Assembly: GCF_016863635.1 (NCBI RefSeq)
Contig: NZ_BOPG01000044.1
Location: forward strand, 62,001-126,000
Direction: 5' to 3'
DNA: 64,000 nt
Source of the DNA: Virgisporangium aurantiacum
GTDB taxonomy: Bacteria; Actinomycetota; Actinomycetes; Mycobacteriales; Micromonosporaceae
In this document: in pieces, positions 16,451 through 26,566 of the stretch
Layout of the letters: every line of letters starts with the position of its first letter
Numbering within the stretch: position 1 is the stretch's first letter
Notes under the pieces: model-generated
The model's database searches: none
Seen by the model: the letters and a program-made list of their open reading frames with translations, nothing else
What the model was told of the DNA's origin: nothing
Translations under genes and position numbers: made by a program

Positions 16451-17317
16451 ATGAGGTTCGCATCGACAGCGCGCCGGCTCCCCCGGGAGCCGGCGCGCCG
16501 CCCGTCCCTGCTGTCCGGCTATCTCCAGGAGCAACGGGACGCGGTACGCGCCACCGAGGCGGGCGCCCGCTCCGGTGACGCGGACGCGGTGCACGACATG
16601 CGCGTGGCGACCCGTCGACTGCGGTCGGCGCTGCGGACGTTCCGGCCCGTGCTCCGGCGCTGGCAGCCGGTCCGGGACGAGCTCAAGTGGCTCGCGAACG
16701 AGCTGGGCGGCGTGCGCGACCGCGACGTGATGGCGGCCCGCCTCGGCGCCGAACTCGATACCCAGCCACCCGAACTGGTGGTGGGCCCGGTCCGGAGCCG
16801 GTTGCGGTTGACCGGCGACCACGCCCGTGCCCTCACCCGGCTGCGGGCGGCGCTGGACTCCCCCCGCTACCGCACCCTGCTCGGCACGCTCGACGACCTC
16901 GTGGCGGCCGGCCCCTACCTGAGCCGGAACCGGCTCCGGAAGGCGGCCCGCAAGGACCTGCGCCGCGCCGACAAGCGGCTGTCCCGGGCCCGCCGCGACG
17001 ACGAACTGCACGACGCGCGCAAGGCGTACAAGCGGGCGCGGTACGCGGTCGAGGTGCTCCGTCCGGCCTACGGCAAGCCCGCGCAACGCTTGCGCAAGAA
17101 CCTCGGCGAACTGCAGGACGTGCTGGGCGACCACCAGGACGCCACGGTGACGATGGCCCTGCTGCGCCGCGAGGCGATGCGCGCGTACGCGGCCGGCGAG
17201 AACACGTTCACCTACGGGCTGCTGGCGGCGCGCCAGCAGCGGGCCGCCGAGCGCAGCCGGGCCCGGGTTACGCGGGTGCGCAAGCGCGCCGGCAAGGGCC
17301 GCGGCTGGCTGAACTAG
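16451..17317 (+). CDS. CHAD-domain protein
   Basis: 288 residues, Arg-rich, helical. CHAD signature: VHDMRVATRRLRSALRTF near residue 50 and a second basic/His motif LHDARKAYKRARYAVEVL around 195. CHAD domains bind polyphosphate through these conserved His and basic residues; many occur with polyphosphate metabolism. No CYTH domain here. ATG at 16451 is the only good start, but the first 20 codons run through a perfect 14-bp inverted repeat and are Arg/Pro-rich, unlike the family. The TAG stop is part of the TAGGGT box of the next gene. Confidence 0.85.
   Translation: MRFASTARRLPREPARRPSLLSGYLQEQRDAVRATEAGARSGDADAVHDMRVATRRLRSALRTFRPVLRRWQPVRDELKWLANELGGVRDRDVMAARLGAELDTQPPELVVGPVRSRLRLTGDHARALTRLRAALDSPRYRTLLGTLDDLVAAGPYLSRNRLRKAARKDLRRADKRLSRARRDDELHDARKAYKRARYAVEVLRPAYGKPAQRLRKNLGELQDVLGDHQDATVTMALLRREAMRAYAAGENTFTYGLLAARQQRAAERSRARVTRVRKRAGKGRGWLN
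16469..16498. terminator. Strong GC hairpin at the 5' end of the CHAD gene; possible terminator of the protease operon
   Basis: Perfect 14-bp arms (GCGCGCCGGCTCCC and its complement) separated by 2 bases, 38 bases after the serine protease stop. No T-run follows. It lies inside codons 7-16 of the CHAD gene as annotated. Actinobacterial terminators often lack a T-run, so it could end the protease transcript or block the CHAD start. Confidence 0.45.
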
Positions 17318-17326
17318 GGTCTTCGC

Positions 17327-18082
17327 ATGGAACTTGGCCTCAGCGACCGGGTCTACGTCCTCACCGGCGCCACGAAAGGGCTGGGCTTCGCCACGGCCCG
17401 GTGCCTGGTGGCCGACGGCGCCCGGGTGATCGTCTCGTCGCGGAGCCAGGAGTCGGTCGACAAGGCGGTTGCCGAGCTGGGCTCGAACGCCGCCGGCATC
17501 GTCGCCGACCTGGCCGACCCCGGCACGCCCGACGCGCTCGTCGCGGCCGCCCACGACCGGTTCGGCCGGCTCGACGGCGCGCTGATCTCGGTGGGCGGGC
17601 CACCGGCCGGCGGCCCGCTCGACGCTACCGACGAGCAGTGGACCGCCGCGTTCAACTCGGTGTTCCTCGGCGCGGTACGGATGGCGCGCACGGTTGCCGG
17701 CGTGCTCGGCGAGGGCGGCGCGATCGCGTTCGTCCTCTCGACGTCCGTGCGCACGCCGCTGAACGGCCTGGCGGTCTCGAACGGGCTGCGGCCCGGCCTG
17801 GCCATGTGGGCCAAGGACCTCGCCGATGCGCTCGGGCCGCGGGGCGTGCGGGTGGTGAGCCTGCTGCCCGGCAGCATCCTCACCGACCGCGGACACCAAC
17901 TCCTCGCCGGCAAACCCGACCCCGCGAAGGCGAAAGCCGACACCGAGGCCCGCATCCCGTTGCGGCGCATGGGCGAACCCGCCGAGTTCGGCCGGGTGGC
18001 CGCGTTCGTGCTGTCGCCCGCCGCCAGCTACCTGACCGGCATCGCCCTACCGGTCGACGGCGGGATCCTGCGCGCGCTCTGA
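17327..18082 (+). CDS. Short-chain dehydrogenase/reductase with atypical catalytic site
   Basis: 251 residues, Rossmann fold: TGATKGLG (13-20), DLAD (61-64), NSVFLGA helix with Asn110, Ser138/Ser140 in LSTSVR. The usual Tyr-x-x-x-Lys is replaced: the aligned positions read Ser151-N-G-L-Arg155. A C-terminal ASYLTGIALPVDGG is typical of FabG-like members. Loss of Tyr usually removes or changes redox activity. Start ATG at 17327, 6 bases after TAGGGT (17315-17320), whose first three bases are the stop codon of the CHAD gene; this suggests its own leaderless promoter. The tail overlaps the ABC exporter gene by 36 bases. Confidence 0.85.
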   Translation: MELGLSDRVYVLTGATKGLGFATARCLVADGARVIVSSRSQESVDKAVAELGSNAAGIVADLADPGTPDALVAAAHDRFGRLDGALISVGGPPAGGPLDATDEQWTAAFNSVFLGAVRMARTVAGVLGEGGAIAFVLSTSVRTPLNGLAVSNGLRPGLAMWAKDLADALGPRGVRVVSLLPGSILTDRGHQLLAGKPDPAKAKADTEARIPLRRMGEPAEFGRVAAFVLSPAASYLTGIALPVDGGILRAL

Positions 18083-19957
18083 CGGCGAGTCGGCGAACTG
18101 GGTTCGGTACAGCTCGCCGTACAGGCCCGACCGGGCGACCAGGTCTTCGTGCGTGCCGCGCTCGACGATGCGACCGTCGTCGAGCACCAGGATCAGGTCG
18201 GCGTCGCGGACGGTGGACAGGCGGTGGGCGATGACCAGCGCGGTGCGTCCGCTGAGCGCCTCGGCCAGCGCCTTCTGCACGGCCGCCTCCGACTCGGAGT
18301 CGAGGTGCGCGGTGGCCTCGTCCATGATGACGATCGACGGCGCCTTCAGCAGCAGGCGGGCGATCGCGATGCGTTGCTTCTCGCCACCGGAGAACCGGTA
18401 CCCGCGCTCGCCGACCACGGTGTCGAGCCCGTCGGGCAGGCCGCGCACGAGCTCGCCGACCTGCGCCCGGTCGAGCGCGGCCCAGATCTCCCCGTCGGTG
18501 GCGTCGGGCCGGGCGTAGCGGAGGTTCTCGACGATCGTCTCGTGGAACAGGTGGGAGTCCTGCGAAACCACCCCGATCGTGTCGCGCAGGCTCTGCAGCG
18601 ACGCCTCACGCACGTCAATGTCGCCGACGAGCACCACCCCACCGGTGACGTCGTAGACGCGCGGCAGCAGCATCGCCGTGGTGGACTTCCCCGCACCCGA
18701 GGGCCCGACGAGCGCCACCATCTGTCCAGGGTGGACGGTGAACGACACACCGCGCAGCACCTCCTCGCCGACGGTGCGGTCGAGCGTCGCGACGTCTTCC
18801 AGCGACGCGAGCGACACCTCCGCCGCGCTCGGGTACCGGAACCGCACGTCGCGGAACTCGATTCGCCCGGTGCCCGGCGGCACCGGCTTTGCGTTGGCGG
18901 GCTCGGCGATCGACGGCTGCAGGTCGAGCACCTCGAAGACGCGCTCGAACGACACCAGCGCGCTCATCACGTCGACTCGGACGTTCGACAGCGCGGTGAG
19001 CGGGCCGTAGAGCCGGGTGAGCAGCAGCGCCAACGTGACGACGGTGCCGGCGCTGATCGATCCCCGCACGGCGAACCAGCCGCCGAGCCCGTACGTCAAC
19101 GCCTGCGCGAGCGACGCGACGAGCATCATCGCGACGAAGAACGTGCGCGAATACATCGCCGACTGGACACCGATGTCGCGCACCCGCTCGGCCCGCTCGC
19201 TGAACCGCTGCGCCTCCTTCTCGGGACGCGCGAACAGCTTCACCAGCAACGCGCCGGCGACGCCGAACCGCTCGGTCATCGTGGCGTTCATCTTCGCGTC
19301 GAGCTGGTACGCCTCCCGGGTGATCTCGGCCAGCCGCCGGCCGACCCGGCGCGCCGGCAGGATGAACACCGGCAGCATCACCAGCGACAGCGCGGTGATC
19401 TGCCAGGAGAGGGTGACCATCACCGCCGCGGTGAGCACGAGCTGGATGACGTTGCTGACCACACCGCTGAGCGTGCTGGTGAACGCCCGCTGTGCACCCA
19501 TCACGTCGTTGTTCAACCGGCTCACCAGCGCACCGGTCTGCGTGCGGGTGAAGAACTGCACCGGCATGCGCTGCACGTGGTCGTAGACCATCGTGCGCAG
19601 GTTGAAGATGATGCCCTCGCCGATGCGCGCGGAGTACCAGCGCTGCACGAGCGACAGCAACGCGTCGACGACCGCCAGCCCGGCGATGAGCAGCGCGATG
19701 CGCACGACCGTGCCGCCGGCATCGGACCCGCCCCGGGTGATGGCGTTGATGACGTCGCCGGCGAGCACCGGGCCCGCCACCCCGATGGCGGCGCCGACAA
19801 CGACGGTGAGCAGGAAGACCGCGATCGAGCGCCGGTACGGACGGGCGAACGCGGCGATCCGCTTCGCCGTTGCCCGCCCGACGCGCTTGTTGCCGAGCTC
19901 GCCCTCACGGCGCAGCGAGCTCAGCATCGACCAGCTGCTGCCGGAATGGAGACTCAT
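18047..19957 (-). CDS. ABC exporter (fused permease and ATPase)
   Basis: 636 residues. Six-helix ABC membrane domain (about 30-340), then a nucleotide-binding domain with Walker A GPSGAGKST, signature FSGGEKQR, Walker B IVIMDEATAHLD and H-loop IAHRLST. Half-transporter that would act as a homodimer (MsbA/multidrug type). A short insertion between the FRYPSAAEVS and LRGVSF strands of the ATPase is slightly unusual. Substrate unknown. It stands alone, convergent with the SDR gene. Confidence 0.92.
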   Translation of the reverse strand: MSLHSGSSWSMLSSLRREGELGNKRVGRATAKRIAAFARPYRRSIAVFLLTVVVGAAIGVAGPVLAGDVINAITRGGSDAGGTVVRIALLIAGLAVVDALLSLVQRWYSARIGEGIIFNLRTMVYDHVQRMPVQFFTRTQTGALVSRLNNDVMGAQRAFTSTLSGVVSNVIQLVLTAAVMVTLSWQITALSLVMLPVFILPARRVGRRLAEITREAYQLDAKMNATMTERFGVAGALLVKLFARPEKEAQRFSERAERVRDIGVQSAMYSRTFFVAMMLVASLAQALTYGLGGWFAVRGSISAGTVVTLALLLTRLYGPLTALSNVRVDVMSALVSFERVFEVLDLQPSIAEPANAKPVPPGTGRIEFRDVRFRYPSAAEVSLASLEDVATLDRTVGEEVLRGVSFTVHPGQMVALVGPSGAGKSTTAMLLPRVYDVTGGVVLVGDIDVREASLQSLRDTIGVVSQDSHLFHETIVENLRYARPDATDGEIWAALDRAQVGELVRGLPDGLDTVVGERGYRFSGGEKQRIAIARLLLKAPSIVIMDEATAHLDSESEAAVQKALAEALSGRTALVIAHRLSTVRDADLILVLDDGRIVERGTHEDLVARSGLYGELYRTQFADSPSERAQDPAVDR

Positions 19958-20021
19958 GAACAGTTACCTAACCCGAGGGGTGTGACACTTCGCGGGTAAA
20001 GCAACCGCCGGGCGTCAGATT

Positions 20022-20795
20022 TTATTCACCGGTGCCCGCGAGATCCCGCAGGCGGCGCAGTTGGGCCTCGCGCTCGTACCGGGTCTGGGTGGCGAGATCC
20101 CGCTCGCCGGCGCCCGCGATGAGCGCCTTGATTTCCACCACCGCGTCGCGATTTCCGGCGACGATGGCGGCCGCGAGTTCGGCCACCGCGGTGTCGAGTT
20201 CGGCCGCCGGCACGAGCCGGTTCACCAGGCCCATCCGGTCGGCCTCGGCGGCACCGACCCGGCGACCGGTGACGCACAGGTCGAGCGCGCGGGCCGGCCC
20301 GACGAGGTCGTACAGGGGTTTGGTGCCGCCGAGGTCGGGAACGAGACCGAGCGATACCTCGGCCATACAGAACTTTGCATCATCAGCAACAACACGCAGA
20401 TCACACGCGAGGGCCAACTGGAACCCGGCACCGATCGCGTGACCCTGAACGGCCGCGATCGACACGATGTCGGGCCGCCGGAGCCAGGTGAAGGCCTCCT
20501 GATACCCCTCGATACGGGTCAATGCGACCTCGTCGGCGGAGCCGGCGAGCAGGTGGAACTCGCCGCTCCGTCCGGCCGAGGCAACCGATAGATCGATACC
20601 CGCCGAGAACGCCCGGCCCTCGCCCCGCACCACGACCACCCGGACGTCACCGGGCAGTTCCTTGCCGATCTGGCGCAGGGCACCCCACATCTGCGGGGTC
20701 TGTGCGTTCAGCACTGCGGGCCGGGACAACGAGATCGTTGCCACCGGCCCGTCGCGGGTGAGCTGAACTCCGGGCTCGTTCTCAGTGGTGCTCAC
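20022..20795 (-). CDS. Enoyl-CoA hydratase/isomerase family protein
   Basis: 257 residues, crotonase fold: oxyanion-hole AFSAGIDLS (62-70), GHAIGAGFQLALACD (118-132) and AEVSLGLVPDLGGT (145-158). One of the two hydratase Glu residues is Gln126; the second, Glu146, is kept. Simple hydration normally needs both, so an isomerase or another crotonase reaction is more likely. Start ATG at 20795. It precedes no fatty-acid genes; role uncertain. Confidence 0.88.
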   Translation of the reverse strand: MSTTENEPGVQLTRDGPVATISLSRPAVLNAQTPQMWGALRQIGKELPGDVRVVVVRGEGRAFSAGIDLSVASAGRSGEFHLLAGSADEVALTRIEGYQEAFTWLRRPDIVSIAAVQGHAIGAGFQLALACDLRVVADDAKFCMAEVSLGLVPDLGGTKPLYDLVGPARALDLCVTGRRVGAAEADRMGLVNRLVPAAELDTAVAELAAAIVAGNRDAVVEIKALIAGAGERDLATQTRYEREAQLRRLRDLAGTGE

Positions 20796-20805
20796 GTTGC
20801 GGCGC

Positions 20806-21030
20806 TCAGGCCTTCTTGCGCCGCCGAGCGCCGCCGCGCTGCCGGAGTTGGACCCCGGACTCGGTGAGCACGCGGTGGACGAATCCGTACGAGCGGCCGG
20901 TCGACGCGGCGAGAGCCCGAATGCTCTCGCCGCTGGTGTACCGCTTCACAAGGTCCTTCGCGAGCGTCTGCCGTTCCGCTCCGACGATGCGGCGGCCCTT
21001 CTCCGTGCTGGTGGTGGCGGTGGCTGCCAT
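20806..21030 (-). CDS. Small helix-turn-helix protein
   Basis: 74 residues: a basic, disordered start, then a helix-turn-helix (AKDLVKRYTSGESIRALA then TGRSYGFVHRVL) and a Gly/Arg/Lys tail (RQRGGARRRKKA). This is a widely conserved small actinobacterial DNA-binding protein; its role is not known to me. ATG at 21030 with GAGGGA upstream. It sits 10 bases from the crotonase start on the same strand, so both may share a promoter in 21031-21302. Confidence 0.85.
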   Translation of the reverse strand: MAATATTSTEKGRRIVGAERQTLAKDLVKRYTSGESIRALAASTGRSYGFVHRVLTESGVQLRQRGGARRRKKA

Positions 21031-21081
21031 GCTGATCCCTCACGTCCCAGGCTGGCGGTGATGGTTGCGGTCTTCATCCAT

Positions 21082-21092
21082 TAGACCGTCTA
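21082..21092. other. Palindrome in the 21031-21302 intergenic region
   Basis: TAGACCGTCTA is a perfect 5+1+5 palindrome 52 bases upstream of the small HTH gene. The surrounding 272 bases are less GC-rich than the genes and also hold a GTCCA-ATG-TGGAC palindrome (21259-21271) near the ABC-F stop. Operator candidate; no binding protein can be named. Confidence 0.3.
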
Positions 21093-21302
21093 GTTGGATC
21101 ATGCGCTAGATATCGACCGGGCGCCAACCGACACGCACTGCATTGTCATCAACCCGATACCGTCACCGTCACGAGGGATGAAAGCGTTTCCAACGGTGGA
21201 TACATCCGGGCAATGTACGAATTGTCTTTTATTGCACTCCGTGCGCGCGAGGAAACGCGTCCAATGTGGACACCCGTCGCGCGAGACGGTATGGCCGTTG
21301 CC

Positions 21303-22907
<1,605 letters not shown>

Positions 22908-22955
22908 CTAAGGGCTCGCTTCCGTATTTTCAAAGATGGCCGAGGACACGCAAAG

Positions 22956-23034
22956 GCACCGGCGACCCCTTCATTCAAGCTGGGGAGCCGGTGCGGCGGG
23001 CCATTCAGGCACAGCGTGCGAGCACGTGGACCAT
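22956..23034 (-). promoter_or_regulatory. Attenuator-like leader of the ABC-F gene
   Basis: Read on the minus strand: a 9-codon ORF (23034-23005, MVHVLARCA) is followed directly by a hairpin at 22994-22956 with 8 + 4 paired bases around one bulge, then the ABC-F start 49 bases later. A short ORF before a hairpin is the plan of ribosome-mediated attenuation known for ABC-F resistance genes. No T-run follows the hairpin. Confidence 0.4.
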
Positions 23035-23136
23035 GGTACCCGGCATCCTGAGCCAGCCGCGATGTGATTACCCTCCAAGATCATCGGGTAACGAACGCGC
23101 GGGCAGGTTTCTCACGTCGACAGGCAGGTACCCCGG

Positions 23137-24075
23137 ATGGAGCTCAACGAGAACGCCAACCTCGACACCGGCCAGGTGGAGGACCTGCGCGGATCCGGGG
23201 GCGGCGGCGGCCGGACCGGCGGCGGCGGGATCCCGATCCCGCTCCCCAGCGGCGGTGGCGGCTGGGTGGGCCTGATCGTCACCGCGGTCCTGGTGATCGG
23301 CGGTGCGATCTTCGGCGGCGTCAACGTGCTCGGCGGCGACGGTGGCGGCAACCAGCAGGGCGACAACACCAACCTCGAACAGAAGTGCGCCACCTCGAAC
23401 CCCAACCGGTTCCAGGAGGTCGACTGCCGCAACCTGCTCTACGTGAACTCGGTTCAGGCGTACTGGCGGGTGGCCCTGCCGCAGGTCTTCGGCAAGCAGT
23501 ACCAGCCCGCCGAGACCAACTTCTTCTCCAACCAGGTCAGCACCGGGTGCGGCGCGGCCGACTCGGGCGTCGGGCCGTTCTACTGCCCACCCGACCGCGA
23601 GGTGTACATCGACCTCACGTTCTACAACGAGTTGTCGCAGCGGTTCGGCGCCGAGGGCGAGTTCGCCGCCCCGTACGTGATCGCCCACGAGTACGGCCAC
23701 CACGTGCAGAACCTGCTCGGGACGTCCGACGAGGTCAGCCGCCAGGAGCAGCGCGACCCGAACAACGCCAACAAGTACTCGGTGATGCTCGAACTGCAGG
23801 CCGACTGCTACGCCGGCGTCTGGGCGAAGTTCGCCACGACCACCACCGACGCGGGCGGCCAGGCGCTGTTCAAGAGCATCACGGAGGCCGACATCTCGCA
23901 GGCGGTGGAGACGGCGGAGGCGATCGGCGACGACGCCATCCAGAAGAAGGCCGGCGGCGGCGTCAACCCGGACAAGTTCACCCACGGCACCTCCGCCCAG
24001 CGCAAGCAGTGGTTCCTCACCGGCTACCAGGGCGGCGATCCGAAACGCTGCGACACATTCACCGCCGGCGTCTAG
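23137..24075 (+). CDS. Neutral zinc metallopeptidase (YpfJ-like)
   Basis: 312 residues. A Gly-rich cytoplasmic start, one membrane helix (about 44-66), then an external domain with HEYGHHVQ (His184, Glu185, His188), the zinc site of the YpfJ/PF04228 family, and LELQADCYAGVW supplying a third ligand. Conserved ending FLTGYQGGDPKRCDTF. Substrates are unknown in this family. ATG at 23137 with an AGGCAGG ribosome site. It is divergent from the ABC-F leader. Confidence 0.92.
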   Translation: MELNENANLDTGQVEDLRGSGGGGGRTGGGGIPIPLPSGGGGWVGLIVTAVLVIGGAIFGGVNVLGGDGGGNQQGDNTNLEQKCATSNPNRFQEVDCRNLLYVNSVQAYWRVALPQVFGKQYQPAETNFFSNQVSTGCGAADSGVGPFYCPPDREVYIDLTFYNELSQRFGAEGEFAAPYVIAHEYGHHVQNLLGTSDEVSRQEQRDPNNANKYSVMLELQADCYAGVWAKFATTTTDAGGQALFKSITEADISQAVETAEAIGDDAIQKKAGGGVNPDKFTHGTSAQRKQWFLTGYQGGDPKRCDTFTAGV

Positions 24076-24091
24076 GCCCTAATCTGGCGGC

Positions 24092-24802
24092 ATGGTGTCG
24101 TCCGACACTCCCTTGTCCCGCACCGTTCTCGACCGTCTGATGCTCGCCTACGGCGCCGCGGCCGATCCGGCCGACGCCGGCCCGATGCGCGCCTACATGC
24201 GCGACGCGTTCCCGTTCCTGGGTATCAAGACCCCGCGCCGCCGCCAGCTGGCCAGGCAGATCATGCGTGGCCTGCCCGCGCCCGACCAGCAGGACCTGCG
24301 CGCGGTGGCGCTGGCGTGCTGGGCCCAGCCGGCCCGCGAGTACCAGTACTTCGCGGTCGACTGGCTGGTGAAGCACGCCAACCGGCCGGAACCGGGATTC
24401 CTCGGCACGATCGAGACACTGGTGACCACCCGATCGTGGTGGGACACCGTCGATCCGCTCGCCACCCGCGTGGTCGGACCGATCGTCACCCGGCACCCCG
24501 GCGCGGTGTCCACAATGGACGACTGGGCCGCCGACGACAACCTGTGGCTGGCCCGCACCGCGGTGCTGCATCAGTTGCACTACAAGGAGAAGACCGACAC
24601 CGACCGGCTGTTCGGATACTGCACCGCGCTCGCCGGTCACCCCGATTTCTTCATCCGGAAGGCGATCGGCTGGGCGCTCCGGCAGTACGCCCGCACCGAT
24701 CCCGAGGCGGTCCGCGCGTTCGTCGACGCGACACCGACCCTGTCCCGGCTGTCGGTCCGGGAGGCGATGAAGCACCTGGCGGGTCCGCCGGCCGAGGGCT
24801 AG
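24092..24802 (+). CDS. DNA alkylation repair protein (AlkD-like)
   Basis: 236 residues, all-helical HEAT-like repeats. Family motifs: FPFLGIKTPRRRQLARQI, YFAVDWLV, SWWDTVDPLA and DDNLWLARTAVLHQ, with FFIRKAIGWALRQYARTDP near the end. AlkD-type glycosylases remove bulky cationic alkyl-bases; the Trp and Asp in WWDTVD are part of the active surface. TAATCT at 24080-24085 lies 6 bases before the ATG, suggesting a leaderless mRNA. The TAG stop is shared with the TAGGGT box before the TPP riboswitch. Confidence 0.9.
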   Translation: MVSSDTPLSRTVLDRLMLAYGAAADPADAGPMRAYMRDAFPFLGIKTPRRRQLARQIMRGLPAPDQQDLRAVALACWAQPAREYQYFAVDWLVKHANRPEPGFLGTIETLVTTRSWWDTVDPLATRVVGPIVTRHPGAVSTMDDWAADDNLWLARTAVLHQLHYKEKTDTDRLFGYCTALAGHPDFFIRKAIGWALRQYARTDPEAVRAFVDATPTLSRLSVREAMKHLAGPPAEG

Positions 24803-24805
24803 GGT
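24800..24805 (+). promoter_or_regulatory. Likely -10 box of the thiamine operon
   Basis: TAGGGT begins with the stop codon of the AlkD-like gene. Transcription from it would begin near 24812, just before the TPP aptamer. Inferred from its match to the TAGGGT/TAnnnT boxes seen ahead of other genes here; no convincing -35 box. Confidence 0.5.
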
Positions 24806-24820
24806 CGACCAGGAAACAAC

Positions 24821-24912
24821 ACCCCGCGGGAGTCCGGTGCACCGGGCTGAGAGGGGGGCTGCGAGCCCCCGACCGCTGAACCTGATCCGGGTCATGCCGG
24901 CGCAGGAAGAGG
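24821..24912 (+). ncRNA. TPP riboswitch (THI element)
   Basis: Contains the conserved TPP aptamer segments: GCGGGAGTCC, CTGAGAG with the variable hairpin GGGGGCT-GCG-AGCCCCC, then CTGAACCTGATCCGGGTCA and GCAGGAAG. The 3' end of the aptamer runs into the GAGGAG ribosome site of thiE, so binding of thiamine diphosphate most likely blocks translation start. Confidence 0.95.
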
Positions 24913-24920
24913 AGCCCCGG

Positions 24921-25541
24921 ATGCTCACGATAGGTCGCCTCCACCTCGTCACCGATGTCTCCCCGGGCCGCGACGTGCCGGCCACGGTCGCCGCCGCACT
25001 GGCCGGCGGGGTCGACACGGTGCAGGTCCGGGTCGGGTCGGAGATCAGCGACCGGGCCGCCTACGAGCTGGCCGGGGTCGTGCTCGGGCTGTGCCGCGCC
25101 GCCGGGGTCACGTGCCTGGTCAACGACCGGTTGCACGTCGCGCTCGCGGTGGGCGCCGACGGCGGGCACGTGGGCGACACCGACCTGCCGGTGGCGGCGG
25201 CGCGCGCGGTACTGGGTCCGCACGCCGTGCTCGGCGCGACCGCCCGCGATCCGGAGTCGGCCCGCCGCGCGGTCGCCGCCGGTGCGGACTATCTCGGCAC
25301 CGGGCCGGCGTACGTGAGCACCACGAAGACCACGTTGCCGGCGCCGATCGGGCCGGCCGGCGTCGCGGCGGTCGCGGCCGCGGTGCCGGTCCCGGTGATC
25401 GCGATCGGCGGCGTCACCGAGGAGACGGCCGCCGCGTTGCGCGCCGCCGGCGCGCACGGCGTCGCGGTGGTCGCGGCGATCTGTTCGGCGCCGGATCCGC
25501 GTGACGCCGCGGCGCGCCTGAAAAGAGCGGTGACGCCGTGA
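24921..25541 (+). CDS. thiE: Thiamine phosphate synthase
   Basis: 206 residues, TIM barrel. Joins HMP-diphosphate and thiazole phosphate to thiamine phosphate. Seen: LHLVTD, NDRLHVALAVGADGGHVGDTD with the Mg-binding Asp residues, GPAYVSTTKTT and VIAIGGV phosphate loop. The substrate segment QxRxK reads QVRVG, so the Lys is missing. ATG at 24921 was chosen: GAGGAG lies at the right distance at the riboswitch end. First gene of the operon; the last base overlaps thiO by a GTGA. Confidence 0.9.
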   Translation: MLTIGRLHLVTDVSPGRDVPATVAAALAGGVDTVQVRVGSEISDRAAYELAGVVLGLCRAAGVTCLVNDRLHVALAVGADGGHVGDTDLPVAAARAVLGPHAVLGATARDPESARRAVAAGADYLGTGPAYVSTTKTTLPAPIGPAGVAAVAAAVPVPVIAIGGVTEETAAALRAAGAHGVAVVAAICSAPDPRDAAARLKRAVTP

Positions 25542-26566
25542 CCACCGTGGCTGTGATCGGTGGCGGGGTCATCGGGCTCGCCATCGCGTGGCGGTGCCTC
25601 GAACGCGGGCACGAGGTGAGCGTCCACGACCCGGACCCGGGCGGCGGAGCCACCGGGGTGGCGGCCGGGATGCTCGCCGCCACCGGTGAGGCCCGCTTCG
25701 GCGAGGAGCCGCTGCACCGCCTGCTGCTGGCCGCCGCACGCCGATGGCCGGAGTTCGCGGCGGCGCTCGCATCGGCGTCCAAGAAAGATCTTTCGTACCG
25801 GAGCGACGGCACGGTGCTGGTTGCCGGCACCGACGACGACCTCCGTGCGGTGACGCGGCTCGTGGACTTCCACCGGCGCTGCGGCCTGCCGGTGCAGCCG
25901 CTGACCGCGGCCGAGGTGCGCGAGCGCGAGCCGCTGCTGTCGCCGCGCGTGCGCGGTGGCGCGTTCCTGCCCGACGACGGCCAGGTCGATCCCCGCAGGG
26001 TGGCCCGGGCGCTGATGTCGTTGGTGCCGGTGTCCGACACCCCACCCGAAGACGCCGAGCTCACCGTGATCGCCGCGGGTCACGCCAGCGCCGGCCTCGT
26101 GCCGGGCCTGCCGGTGCGGCCGGTGAAGGGCCAGATCCTGCGCCTGCGCGGGATGGGGCTGACGCGCGTGATCCGCGGCCACGTCGCCAACCGGTCGGTG
26201 TACATCGTGCCGCGCGCCGACGGCGAGGTGGTCGTCGGCGCCACCGAGGAGGAGCGCGGCACCGACACGACGGTGACCGCCGGTGGCGTGCTCGACCTGT
26301 TGCGACCCGCCGTCGCGCTGGTGCCCGGGCTGGCCGAGTACGAACTGGTGGAGGCGACGGCCGGCCTCCGGCCGGGCACGCCCGACAACGCGCCGCTGAT
26401 CGGGGTGGTGCGACCGGGCGTCGTGGTGGCCACCGGTCACTACCGCGACGGCGTGCTGCTGGCACCGGTCACCGCCGACGCGATCGTCGAACTCCTTGAC
26501 ACGGGCGAGCTTCCGGAGCTCGTCAAGCCCTTCCATCCCAACCGGTTTACGGATGTGCACCGATGA
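25538..26566 (+). CDS. thiO: Glycine oxidase for thiazole synthesis
   Basis: 342 residues, FAD-dependent D-amino-acid oxidase fold: N-terminal VIGGGVIGLAIAWRCLERGHEV, C-terminal GLRPGTPDNAPLIG and GHYRDGVLLAP. ThiO oxidises glycine to the iminoacetate used by ThiG. It overlaps thiE by 4 bases at the start and thiS by 4 bases at the end, so the three are translated together. Length and motifs are normal. Confidence 0.93.
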   Translation: MTTVAVIGGGVIGLAIAWRCLERGHEVSVHDPDPGGGATGVAAGMLAATGEARFGEEPLHRLLLAAARRWPEFAAALASASKKDLSYRSDGTVLVAGTDDDLRAVTRLVDFHRRCGLPVQPLTAAEVREREPLLSPRVRGGAFLPDDGQVDPRRVARALMSLVPVSDTPPEDAELTVIAAGHASAGLVPGLPVRPVKGQILRLRGMGLTRVIRGHVANRSVYIVPRADGEVVVGATEEERGTDTTVTAGGVLDLLRPAVALVPGLAEYELVEATAGLRPGTPDNAPLIGVVRPGVVVATGHYRDGVLLAPVTADAIVELLDTGELPELVKPFHPNRFTDVHR

